Shown: piece after piece, positions 46,001 to 61,752 of the stretch | Layout of the letters: each line of letters begins with the position of its first letter | Position numbering within the stretch: position 1 is the first letter of the stretch | Source of the DNA: Megachile rotundata | Lineage: Eukaryota > Arthropoda > Insecta > Hymenoptera > Megachilidae | Length of the DNA: 64,000 nucleotides | Direction: 5' to 3' | NCBI RefSeq assembly: GCF_050947335.1 | Contig: NC_134988.1 | Span: 1,984,001-2,048,000 of the forward strand | Notes under the pieces: generated by a model | Seen by the model: only the letters and a program-made list of their open reading frames with translations | The model's database searches: none | What the model was told of the DNA's origin: nothing | Program-made: the position numbers and the translations under genes

Positions 46001-49000
46001 AATACAATCATACAATCACAATCATACAATCACAATCATGCAATCACAATCATACATTAAAAATCATGCAATCACAATCATACAATCACAATCATGCAAT
46101 CACAATCATACAATCATAATCATACAATCACAATCATACAATCACAATCATACAATCACAATCATACAATCACAATCATACAATCACAATCATACAATCA
46201 CAATCATACAATCACAATCATACATTCAAAACCATGCAATCACAATCATACAATCACAATCATGCAATCACAATCATACAATCACAATCATACATTCAAA
46301 ATCATGCAATCACAATCATTAAATCGCAATCATACAATTACAATCTCCCAAATACAATCTCCCAAATACAATCATACGATCACAATCATACAATCACAAT
46401 CATACAATCACAATCATACAATCACAATCATACAATCATAATCATACAATTACAATCATACATCACAATCATACAATCACATTCATACAATCACAATCAT
46501 ACTATCGCAATCATACAATCACAATCATACAATCGCAATCATACAATTACAATATCCCAAATACAATCTCCCAAATACAATCATACAATCACAATCATGC
46601 AATCAAAATCATACAATCATATTCATACAATCACAATCATACAATCACAATCGTACATTCACAATCGTACAATCACAATCGCACAACCACAATCAGACAA
46701 TCACACTCATACAATCACAATCATACAATCACAATCATACAATCACAATCATACAATCACAATCATGCAATCACAAAAATACAATCATAATCATACAATC
46801 ACAATCATACAATCGCAATAATACAATCACAATCATACAATCATAATCATACAATCACAATCATACAATCATAATCATACAACTACAATCATACATCACA
46901 ATCATACAATCACAATCATACAATCGCAATCATACAATTACAATCTCCCAAATACAATCTCCCAAATACAATCATACAGTCACAATCATACAATCACAAT
47001 CATACAATCACAATCATACATTCAAAATCATGCAATCACAATCATACAATCACAATCATACAATCACAATCATACAATCGCAAGCATACAATCACATTCA
47101 TACAATCTCAATCATACAATCTCAATCATACAATCACCATCATACAATCATAATCATACAATTACAATCATACATTACAATCATACAATCGCAATCATAC
47201 AATCGCAATCACACAATCACAATCATACAATCGCAATCATACAATAACAATCTCCCAAAAACAATCTCCCAAATACAATCTCCCAAATACAATCTCCCAA
47301 ATGCAATCTCCCAAATACAATCATACAATCACAATCATACAATCACAATCATACAATCACAATCATGCAATCACAATCATACATTCAAAATCATGCAATC
47401 ACAATCATACAATCACAATCATGCAATCACAATCATACAATCATAATCATACAATCACAATCATACAATCACAGTCATACAATCACAATCATACAATCAC
47501 AATCATACAATCACAATCATACAATCACAATCATACAATCACAATCATACATTCAAAATCATGCAATCACAAACATACAATCACAATCATGCAATCACAA
47601 TCATACAATCACAATCGTACAATCACAATCGTACAATCACAATCGTACAATCACAATCGTACAATCACAATCGCACAACCACAATCAGACAATCACAATC
47701 ATACAATCACAATCATACAATCACAATCATACAATCACAATCATACAATCACAATCATACAATCACAATCATACAATCACAATCATACAATCACAATCAT
47801 ACAATCACAATCATACAATCACAATCATACAATCACAATCATGCAATCACAATCATACATTCAAAATCATGCAATCACAATCATACAATCACAATCATAC
47901 AATCACAATCATGCAATCACAATCATACAATCACAATCATACATTCAAAATCATGCAATCACAATCATACAATCGCAATCATACAATTACAATCTCCCAA
48001 ATACAATCTCCCAAATACAATCATACGATCACAATCATACAATCACAATAATACAATCACAATCATACAATCACAATCATACAATCGCGTTCATACAATC
48101 GCAATCATACAATCACAATCATACAATCGCAATCATACAATTACAATCTCCCAAATACAATCTCCCAAATACAATCTCCCAAATACAATCATACAATCAC
48201 AATCATACAATTATAATCATACAATCACAATCATACAATCACAATCATACATTACAATCATACAATCGCAATCATACAATCGCAATCACACAATCACAAT
48301 CATACAATCGCAATCATACAATAACAATCTCCCAAAAACAATCTCCCAAATACAATCTCCCAAATACAATCTCCCAAATACAATCTCCCAAATACAATCA
48401 TACAATCACAATCATACAATCACAATCATACAATCACAATCATGCAATCACAATCATACATTCAAAATCATGCAATCACAATCATACAATCACAATCATG
48501 CAATCACAATCATACAATCATAATCATACAATCACAATCATACAATCACAGTCATACAATCACAATCATACAATCACAATCATACAATCACAATCACAAT
48601 CATACAATCACAATCCTACATTCAAAATCATGCAGTCACAAACATACAATCACAATCATGCAATCACAATCATACAATCACAATCGTACAATCACAATCG
48701 TACAATCACAATCGTACAATCACAATCGTACAATCACAATCGCACAACCACAATCAGACAATCACAATCATACAATCACAATCATACAATCACAATCATA
48801 CAATCACAATCATACAATCACAATCATACAATCACAATCATACAATCACAATCATACAATCACAATCATACAATCACAATCATGCAATCACAATCATACA
48901 ATCACAATCATACAATCACAATCATGCAATCACAATCATACATTCAAAATCATGCAATCACAATCATACAATCACAATCATACAATCACAATCATGCAAT

Positions 49001-52000
49001 CACAATCATACAATCACAATCATACATTCAAAATCATGCAATCACAATCATACAACCGCAATCATACAATTACAATCTCCCAAATACAATCTCCCAAATA
49101 CAATCATACGATCACAATCATACAATCACAATAATACAATCACAATCATACAATCACAATCATACAATCGCATTCATACAATCGCAATCATACAATCACA
49201 ATCATACAATCGCAATCATACAATTACAATCTCCCAAATACAATCTCCCAAATACAATCTCCCAAATACAATCATACAATCACAATCATACAATTATAAT
49301 CATACAATCACAATCATACAATCACAATCATACAATCACAATCATACAATCACAATCATACTACCACAATCATACAATCACAATCATACAATCACAATCA
49401 TACAATCACAATCATCCAATCACAATCATGCAATCACAATCATACATTCAAAATCATGCAATCACAAACATACAATCACAATCATGCAATCACAATCATA
49501 TATTCATAATCATACAATCACAATCATACAATCACAATCGTACAATCACAATCGTACAATCACAATCGCACAACCACAATCAGACAACCACAATCAGACA
49601 ACCATACTCATACAATCACAATCATACAATCACAATCATACAATCACAATAATACAATCGCAAGCATACAATCACAATCATACAATCTCAATCATACAAT
49701 CACAATCATACAATCATAATCATACAATTACAATCATACATCACAATCATACAATCACAATCATACAATCGCAATCATACAATTACAATCTCCCAAATAC
49801 AATCTCCCAAATACAATCATACAATCACAATCATACAATCACAATCATACAATCGCAAGCATACAATCACAATCATACGATCTCAATCATACAATCACAA
49901 TCATACAATCATAATCATACAATTACAATCATACATCACAATCATACAATCACATTCATACAATCACAATCATACTATCGCAATCATACAATCACAATCA
50001 TACAATCGCAATCATACAATTACAATATCCCAAATACAATCTCCCAAATACAATCATACAATCACAATCATGCAATCACAATCATACAATCATATTCATA
50101 CAATCACAATCATACAATCACAATCGTACATTCACAATCGTACAATCACAATCGCACAACCACAATCAGACAATCACACTCATACAATCACAATCATACA
50201 ATCACAATCATACAATCACAATCATACAATCACAATCATACAATCACAATCATGCAATCACAAAAATACAATCATAATCATACAATCACAATCATACCAT
50301 CGCAATCATACAATCACAATCATACAATCATAATCATACAATCACAATCATACAATCATAATCATACAATTACAATCATACATCACAATTATACAATCAC
50401 AATCATACAATCGCAATCATACAATTGCAATCTCCCAAATACAATCTCCCAAATACAATCATACAGTCACAATTATACAATCACAATCATACATTCAAAA
50501 TCATGCAATCACAATCATACAATCACAATCATACAATCACAATCATACAATCGCAAGCATACAATCACATTCATAACATCTCAATCATACAATCTCAATC
50601 ATACAATCACAATCATACAATCATAATCATACAATTACAATCATACATCACAATCATACAATCGCAATCATACAATCGCAATCATACAATCACAATCATA
50701 CAATCGCAATCATACAATTACAATATCCCAAATACAATCTCCCAAATACAATCATACAATCACAATCATGCAATCACAATCATACAATCACAATCATGCA
50801 ATCACAATCATACAATCATATTCATACAATCACAATCATACAATCACAATCGTACATTCACAATCGTACAATCACAATCGCACAACCACAATCAGACAAT
50901 CACACTCATACAATCACAATCATACAATCACAATCATACAATCACAATCATACAATCACAATCATACAATCACAATCATACAATCACAATCATACAATCA
51001 CAATCATGCAATCACAAAAATACAATCATAATCATACAATCACAATCATACAATCGCAATCATACAATCACAATCATACAGTCATAATCATACAATCACA
51101 ATCATACAATCATAATCATACAATTACAATCATACATCACAATCATACAATCACAATCATACAATCGCAATCATACAATTACAATCTCCCAAATACAATC
51201 TCCCAAATACAATCATACAGTCACAATCATACAATCACAATCATACAATCACAATCATACATTCAAAATCATGCAATCACAATCATACAATCACAATCAT
51301 ACAATCACAATCATACAATCGCAAGCATACAATCACATTCATACAATCTCAATCATACAATCTCAATCATACAATCACAATCATACAATCATAATCATAC
51401 AATTACAATCATACATCACTATCATAAAATCGCAATCATACAATCGCAATCACACAATCACAATCATACAATCGCAATCATACAATAACAATCTCCCAAA
51501 TACAATCTCCCAAATACAATCTCCCAAATACAATCTCCCAAATACAATCTCCCAAATACAATCATACAATCACAATCATACAATCACAATCATACAATCA
51601 CAATCATACAATCACAATCATGCAATCACAATCATACATTCAAAATCATGCAATCACAATCATACAATCACAATCATGCAATCACAATCATACAATCATA
51701 ATCATACAATCACAATCATACAATCACAATCATACAATCACAATCATACAATCACAATCATACATTCAAAACCATGCAATCACAATCATACAATCACAAT
51801 CATGCAATCACAGTCATACAATCACAATCATACATTCAAAATCATGCAATCACAATCATACAATCGCAATCATACAATTACAATCTCCCAAATACAATCT
51901 CCCAAATACAATCATACGATCACAATCATACAATCACAATCATACAATCACAATCATGCAATCACAATCATACATTCAAAATCATGCAATCACAATCATA

Positions 52001-52619
52001 CAATCACAATCATGCAATCACAATCATACAATCATAATCATACAATCACAATCATACAATCACAATCATACAATCACAATCATACATTCAAAATCATGCA
52101 ATCACAATCATGCAATCACAATCATACAATCATATTCATACAATCACAATCATACAATCACAATCGTACATTCACAATCGTACAATCACAATCGCACAAC
52201 CACAATCAGACAATCATAATCATACAATCACAATCATACAATCATAATCATACAATTACAATCATACATCACAATCATACAATCGCAATCATACAATCGC
52301 AATCATACAATTACAATCTCCCAAATACAATCTCCCAAATACAATCATACAGTCACAATCATACAATCACAATCATACAATCACAATCATACATTCAAAA
52401 TCATGCAATCACAATCATACAATCACAATCATACAATCACAATCATACAATCGCAAGCATACAATCACATTCATACAATCTCAATCATACAATCTCAATC
52501 ATACAATCACAATCATACAATCATAATCATACAATTACAATCATACATCACAATCATACAATCGCAATCATACAATCGCAATCACACAATCACAATCATA
52601 CAATCGCAATCATACAATA

Positions 52620-52689
52620 ACAATCTCCCAAATACAATCTCCCAAATACAATCTCCCAAATACAATCTCCCAAATACAATCTCCCAAAT
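52620..52689 (+). repeat. five-copy ACAATCTCCCAAAT run
   Basis: Five consecutive CTCCCAAAT monomers, equivalent to the six-copy run at 41357-41440 of the first large copy. Confidence 0.9.
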
Positions 52690-52759
52690 ACAATCATACA
52701 ATCACAATCATACAATCACAATCATGCAATCACAATCATGCAATCACAATCATACATTC

Positions 52760-53690
52760 AAAATCACACAATCACAATCATACAATCGCAATCATACAAT
52801 AACAATCTCCCAAATACAATCTCCCAAATACAATCTCCCAAATACAATCTCCCAAATACAATCTCCCAAATACAATCTCCCAAATACAATCATACAATCA
52901 CAATCATACAATCACAATCATGCAATCACAATCATGCAATCACAATCATACATTCAAAATCATGCAATCACAATCGTACAATCACAATCGCACACCCACA
53001 ATCGGACAATCACAATCATACAATCACAATCATACAATCACAATCATACAATCACAATCATACTTTCACAATCATAATATCACAATCATACAATCACAAT
53101 CATACAATCACAGTCATACAATCACAATCATACAATCACAATCATACTATCACAATCATACAATCACAATCATACAATCACACTCATACAATCACAATCA
53201 TACAATCACAATCATACAATCACAATCATACAATCACAATCATACAATCACAATCATACAATCACAATCATACAATCACAATCATACAATCACAATCATA
53301 CAATCGCAAGCATACAATCACAATCATACAATCTCAATCATACAATCACAATCATACAATCACAATCATACAATCACAATCACACTTTCACAATCATAAT
53401 ATCACAATCATACAATCACAATCATACAATCACAGTCATACAATCACAATCATACAATCACAATCATACCATCGCAATCATACAATCACAATCATACAAT
53501 CTCAATCATACAATCACAAACATACAATCATAATCATACAATTACAATCATACATCACAATCATACAATCACAATCATACAATCGCAATCATACAATCAC
53601 AATCATACAATCGCAATCATACAATTACAGTCTCCCAAATACAATCTCCCAAATACAATCATACAATCACAATCATGCAATCACAATCAT
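52760..53690 (+). repeat. extra segment inside the second large copy
   Basis: After AAAATCACAC at about 52.76 kb, the order leaves the match with copy 1 (which has AAAATCATGC near 41.51 kb). It then has a second CTCCCAAAT run (six copies, 52802-52885), GCACACCCACAATCGG, and ACTTTCACAATCAT followed by AATATCACAATCAT. These last marks belong to the 56-63.5 kb zone. The segment therefore looks like insertion or conversion from that zone. Confidence 0.75.
52802..52885 (+). repeat. six-copy ACAATCTCCCAAAT run
   Basis: Six consecutive CTCCCAAAT monomers, starting 182 bp (13 monomers) after the five-copy run at 52620. This suggests a local duplication of the run with its flank. Confidence 0.9.
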
Positions 53691-55400
53691 ACAATCATAA
53701 TCATACAATCACAATCATACAATCACAATCATACAATCACAATCATACAATCACAATCATACAATCACAATCATACAATCACAATCATACATTCAAAACC
53801 ATGCAATCACAATCATACAATCACAATCATGCAATCACAATCATACAATCACAATCATACATTCAAAATCATGTAATCACAATCATACAATCGCAATCAT
53901 ACAATTACAATCTCCCAAATACAATCTCCCAAATACAATCATACGATCACAATCATACAATCACAAACATACAATCACAATCATACAATCACAATCATAC
54001 AATCACAATCACACAATCACAATCATACAATCGCATTCATACAATCGCAATCATACAATCACAATCATACAATCGCAATCATACAATTACAATCTCCCAA
54101 ATACAATCTCCCAAATACAATCATACAATCACAATCATACAATTATAATCATACAATCACAATCATACAATCACAATCATACAATCACAATCATACAATC
54201 ACAATCATACAATCACAATCATACAATCACAATCATCCAATCACAATCATGCAATCACAATCATACATTCAAAATCATGCAATCACAAACATACAATCAC
54301 AATCATGCAATCACAATCATACAATCATAATCAAACAATCACAATCATACAATCACAATCGTACAATCACAATCGTACAATCACAATCGCACAACCACAA
54401 TCAGACAATCACAATCATACAATCACAATCATACAATCACAATCATACAATCACAATCATACAATCACAATCATACAATCACAATCATGCAATCACAATC
54501 ATACATTCAAAATCATGCAATCACAATCATACAATCACAATCATGCAATCACAATCATACAATCATAATCATACAATTACAATCATACATCACAATCATA
54601 CAATCACAATCATACAATCGCAATCATACAATTACAATACCCCAAATACAAACTCCCAAATACAATCACATAATCACAATCGTACAATCACAATCATACA
54701 ATCACAATCATGCAATCATAATCATACAATCATATTCATACAATCACAATCATACAATCACAATCGTACATTCACAATCGTACAATCACAATCGCACAAC
54801 CACAATCAGACAACCATACTCACACAATCACAACCATACAATCACAATCATACAATCACAATCATACAATCACAATCATGCTTTCACAATCATACAATCA
54901 CAATCATACAATCACAATCATACAATCACAATCATACAATCACAATCATACAATCACAATCATACAATCACAATCATACAATCGCAATCATACAATCACA
55001 ATCATACAATCTCAATCATACAATCACAATCATACAATCATAATCATACAATTACAATCATACATCACAATCATACAATCACAATCATACAATCGCAATC
55101 ATACAATCACAATCATACAATCACAATCATATAATCACAATCATACCATGGCAATCATACAATCACAATCATACAATCTCAATCATACAATCACAAACAT
55201 ACAATCATAATCATACAATTACAATCATACATCACAATCATACAATCACAATCATACAATCGCAATCATACAATCACAATCATACAATCGCAATCATACA
55301 ATTACAGTCTCCCAAATACAATCTCCCAAATACAATCATACAATAACAATCATACAATCACAATCATACAATCATAATCATAGAATCACAATCATACAAG

Positions 55401-57420
55401 TACAATCTCCCAAATACAATCGCCCAAATACAATCTCCCAAATACAATCATACAATCACAATCATGCAATCACAATCATACAATCATAATCATACAATCA
55501 TAATCAAACAATCACAATCATACAATCACAATCGTACAATCACAATCATGCAATCACAATCATACATTCAAAATCATGCAATCACAATCATACAATCACA
55601 ATCATGCAATCACAATCATACAATCATAATCATACAATTACAATCATACATCACAATCATACAATCACAATCATACAATCGCAATCATACAATTACAATA
55701 CCCCAAATACAAACTCCCAAATACAATCACACAATCACAATCGTACAATCACAATCATACAATCACAATCATGCAATCACAATCATACAATCATATTCAT
55801 ACAATCACAATCATACAATCACAATCGTACATTCACAATCGTACAATCACAATCGCACAACCACAATCAGACAACCATACTCACACAATCACAACCATAC
55901 AATCACAATCATACAATCACAATCATACAATCACAATCATACTTTCACAATCATACAATCACAATCATACAATCACAATCGTACAATCACAATCATACAA
56001 TCACAATCATACAATCACAATCATACAATCACAATCATACAATCGCAATCATACAATCACAATCATACAATCTCAATCATACAATCACAATCATACAATC
56101 ATAATCATACAATTACAATCATACATCACAATCATACAATCACAATCATACAATCGCAATCATACAATCACAATCATACAATCGCAATCATACAATTACA
56201 GTCTCCCAAATACAATCTCCCAAATACAATCATACAATAACAATCATACAATCACAATCATACAATCATAATCATAGAATCACAATCCTACAAGTACAAT
56301 CTCCCAAATACAATCGCCCAAATACAATCTCCCAAATACAATCGAACAATCACAATCATACAATCACAATCATACGATCACAATCATACAATGACAATCA
56401 TACAATCACAATCATACAATCACAATCATACTATCACAATCGTACAATCACAATCGTACAATCACAATCGCACACCCACAATCGGACAATCACAATCATA
56501 CAATCACAATCATACAATCACAATCATACAATCACAATCATACTTTCACAATCATAATATCACAATCATACAATCACAATCATACAATCACAGTCATACA
56601 ATCACAATCATACAATCACAATCATACTATCACAATCATACAATCACAATCATACAATCACACTCATACAATCACAATCATACAATCACAATCATACAAT
56701 CACAATCATACAATCACAATCATACAATCACAATCATACAATCACAATCATACAATCACAATCATACAATCACAATCATACAATCGCAAGCATTCAATCA
56801 CAATCATACAATCTGAATCATACAATCACAATCATACAATCACAATCATACAATCACAATCATACTTTCACAATCATAATATCACAATCATACAATCACA
56901 ATCATACAATCACAGTCATACAATCACAATCATACAATCACAATCATACAATCGCAAGCATACAATCACAATCAAAGAATCTCAATCATACAATCACAAT
57001 CATGCAATCACAATCATACAATCATATTCATACAATCACAATCATACAATCACAATCGTACATTCACAATCGTACAATCACAATCGCACAACCACAATCA
57101 GACAATCACACTCATACAATCACAATCATACAATCACAATCATACAATCACAATCATACAATCACAATCATACAATCACAATCATACAATCACAATCATG
57201 CAATCACAAAAATACAATCATAATCATACAATCACAATCATACAATCGCAATCATACAATCACAATCATACAATCATAATCATACAATCACAATCATACA
57301 ATCACAATCATACAATCATAATCATACAATTACATTCATACATCACAATCATACAATCACAATCATACAATCGCAATCATACAATTACAATCTCCCAAAT
57401 ACAATCTCCCAAATACAATC
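55401..57420 (+). repeat. transition blocks, 55.4-57.4 kb
   Basis: About 55.46-56.34 kb repeats about 54.3-55.4 kb (offset near 1,061), including ATACCCCAAATACAAACTCCC and ACAAGTACAATCTC marks. From 56.39 kb the ACAATGACAATCAT, CACCCACAATCGG and ACTTTC/AATATC marks of the right-hand zone take over. No non-satellite DNA is seen. Confidence 0.75.
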
Positions 57421-59572
57421 ATACAATCACAATCATACATTCAAAATCATGCAATCACAATCATACAATCACAATCATACAATCACAATCATACAATCAC
57501 AATCATACCAACGCAATCATACAATCACAATCATACAATCTCAATCATACAATCACAAACATACAATCATAATCATACAATTACAATCATACATCACAAT
57601 CATACAATCACAATCATACAATCGCAATCATACAATCACAATCATACAATCGCAATCATACAATTACAGTCTCCCAAATACAATCTCCCAAATACAATCA
57701 TACAATAACAATCATACAATCACAATCATACAATCATAATCATAGAATCACAATCATACAAGTACAATCTCCCAAATACAATCGCCCAAATACAATCTCC
57801 CAAATACAATCAAACAATCACAATCATACAATCACAATCATACGATCACAATCATACAATGACAATCATACAATCACAATCATACAATCACAATCATACT
57901 ATCACAATCGTACAATCACAATCGTACAATCACAATCGCACACCCACAATCAGACAATCACAATCATACAATCACAATCATACAATCACAATCATACAAT
58001 CACAATCATACTTTCACAATCATAATATCACAATCATACAATCACAATCATACAATCACAGTCATACAATCACAATCATACAATCACAATCATACTATCA
58101 CAATCATACAATCACAATCATACAATCACAATCATACAATCGCAATCATACAATCACAATCATACAATCTCAATCATACAATCACAATCATACAATCATA
58201 ATCATACAATTACAATCATACATGACAATCATACAATCACAATCATACAATCGCAATCATACAATCACAATCATACAATCGCAATCATACAATTACAGTC
58301 TCCCTAATACAATCTCCCAAATACAATCATACAATAACAATCATACAATCACAATCATACAATCATAATCATAGAATCACAATCATACAAGTACAATCTC
58401 CCAAATACAATCGCCCAAATACAATCTCCCAAATACAATCGAACAATCACAATCATACAATCACAATCATACGATCACAATCATACAATGACAATCATAC
58501 AATCACAATCATACAATCACAATCATACTATCACAATCGTACAATCACAATCGTACAATCCCAATCGCACACCCACAATCGGACAATCACAATCATACAA
58601 TCACAATCATACAATCACAATCATACAATCACAATCATACGATCACAATCATACTTTCACAATCATAATATCACAATCATACAATCACAATCATACAATC
58701 ACAGTCATACAATCACAATCATACAATCACAATCATACTATCACATTCATACAATCACAATCATACAATCACACTCATACAATCACAATCATACAATCAC
58801 AATCATACAATCACAATCATACAATCACAATCATACAATCACAATCATACAATCACAATCATACAATCACAATCATACAATCGCAAGCATACAATCACAA
58901 TCATACAATCTCAATCATACAATCACAATCATACAATCACAATCATACAATCACAATCATACTTTCACAATCATAATATCACAATCATACAATCACAATC
59001 ATACAATCACAGTCATACAATCACAATCATACAATCACAATCATACCATCGCAATCATACAATCACAATCATACAATCTCAATCATACAATCACAAACAT
59101 ACAATCATAATCATACAATTACAATCATACATCACAATCATACAACCACAATCATACAATCGCAATCATACAATCACAATCATACAATCGCAATCATACA
59201 ATTACAGTCTCCCAAATACAATCTCCCAAATGCAATCATACAATCACAATCATGCAATCACAATCATACAATCATAATCATACAATCACAATCATACAAT
59301 CACAATCATACAATCACAATCATACAATCACAATCATACAATCACAATCATACATTCAAAACCATGCAATCACAATCATACAATCACAATCATGCAATCA
59401 CAATCATACATTCAAAATCATGCAATCACAATCATACAATCACAATCATGCAATCACAATCATACAATCATAATCATACAATTACAATCATACATCACAA
59501 TCATACAATCACAATCATACAATCGCAATCATACAATTACAATACCCCAAATACAAACTCCCAAATACAATC
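57421..59572 (+). repeat. 2,152-bp tandem block, copy A
   Basis: Rare marks recur exactly 2,152 bp later: the ATG of GCAATCACAATCAT (57449 and 59601), TCTCCCTAAT (near 58.30 and 60.45 kb), and ACAATGACAATCAT ATGs (57859 and 60011; 58488 and 60640). Inside the block the ACAATGACAATCAT segment is itself repeated at 629 bp. Confidence 0.9.
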
Positions 59573-61752
59573 ATACAATCACAATCATACATTCAAAATC
59601 ATGCAATCACAATCATACAATCACAATCATACAATCACAATCATACAATCACAATCATACCAACGCAATCATACAATCACAATCATACAATCTCAATCAT
59701 ACAATCACAAACATACAATCATAATCATACAATTACAATCATACATCACAATCATACAATCACAATCATACAATCGCAATCATACAATCACAATCATACA
59801 ATCGCAATCATACAATTACAGTCTCCCAAATACAATCTCCCAAATACAATCATACAATAACAATCATACAATCACAATCATACAATCATAATCATAGAAT
59901 CACAATCATACAAGTACAATCTCCCAAATACAATCGCCCAAATACAATCTCCCAAATACAATCAAACAATCACAATCATACAATCACAATCATACGATCA
60001 CAATCATACAATGACAATCATACAATCACAATCATACAATCACAATCATACTATCACAATCGTACAATCACAATCGTACAATCACAATCGCACACCCACA
60101 ATCAGACAATCACAATCATACAATCACAATCATACAATCACAATCATACAATCACAATCATACTTTCACAATCATAATATCACAATCATACAATCACAAT
60201 CATACAATCACAGTCATACAATCACAATCATACAATCACAATCATACTATCACAATCATACAATCACAATCATACAATCACAATCATACAATCGCAATCA
60301 TACAATCACAATCATACAATCTCAATCATACAATCACAATCATACAATCATAATCATACAATTACAATCATACATGACAATCATACAATCACAATCATAC
60401 AATCGCAATCATACAATCACAATCATACAATCGCAATCATACAATTACAGTCTCCCTAATACAATCTCCCAAATACAATCATACAATAACAATCATACAA
60501 TCACAATCATACAACCATAATCATAGAATCACAATCATACAAGTACAATCTCCCAAATACAATCGCCCAAATACAATCTCCCAAATACAATCGAACAATC
60601 ACAATCATACAATCACAATCATACGATCACAATCATACAATGACAATCATACAATCACAATCATACAATCACAATCATACTATCACAATCGTACAATCAC
60701 AATCGTACAATCCCAATCGCACACCCACAATCGGACAATCACAATCATACAATCACAATCATACAATCACAATCATACAATCACAATCATACGATCACAA
60801 TCATACTTTCACAATCATAATATCACAATCATACAATCACAATCATACAATCACAGTCATACAATCACAATCATACAATCACAATCATACTATCACATTC
60901 ATACAATCACAATCATACAATCACACTCATACAATCACAATCATACAATCACAATCATACAATCACAATCATACAATCACAATCATACAATCACAATCAT
61001 ACAATCACAATCATACAATCACAATCATACAATCGCAAGCATACAATCACAATCATACAATCTCAATCATACAATCACAATCATACAATCACAATCATAC
61101 AATCACAATCATACTTTCACAATCATAATATCACAATCATACAATCACAATCATACAATCACAGTCATACAATCACAATCATACAATCACAATCATACCA
61201 TCGCAATCATACAATCACAATCATACAATCTCAATCATACAATCACAAACATACAATCATAATCATACAATTACAATCATACATCACAATCATACAACCA
61301 CAATCATACAATCGCAATCATACAATCACAATCATACAATCGCAATCATACAATTACAGTCTCCCAAATACAATCTCCCAAATACAATCATACAATCACA
61401 ATCATGCAATCACAATCATACAATCATAATCATACAATCACAATCATACAATCACAATCATACAATCACAATCATACAATCACAATCATACAATCACAAT
61501 CATACATTCAAAACCATGCAATCACAATCATACAATCACAATCATGCAATCACAATCATACAATCACAATCATGCAATCACAATCATACATTCAAAATCA
61601 TGCAATCACAATCATACAATCACAATCATGCAATCACAATCATACAATCATAATCATACAATTACAATCATACATCACAATCATACAATCACAATCATAC
61701 AATCGCAATCATACAATTACAATACCCCAAATACAAACTCCCAAATACAATC
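59573..61752 (+). repeat. 2,152-bp tandem block, copy B
   Basis: Direct repeat of copy A, with two extra monomers (28 bp) near 61.56 kb and a few substitutions, such as ACAACCATAATCAT near 60.51 kb. The match ends at about 61.75 kb, where CACACAATCACAATCGT replaces the copy A order. Confidence 0.88.

Larger units (their letters stand above)
43025..55400 (+). repeat. greater than 10-kb tandem duplication, copy 2
   Basis: This copy matches about 32.6-42.8 kb but is longer. Extra material includes 600 bp at 46861-47460, one ACAACCACAATCAG monomer near 49.58 kb, about 15 monomers between 50.07 and 50.80 kb, and about 0.9 kb at roughly 52.76-53.69 kb. It lacks the CpG cassette that copy 1 has at 33721. 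From 53.69 kb to 55.40 kb the order again follows 41.55-42.84 kb, so the duplication is tandem. Confidence 0.82.
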
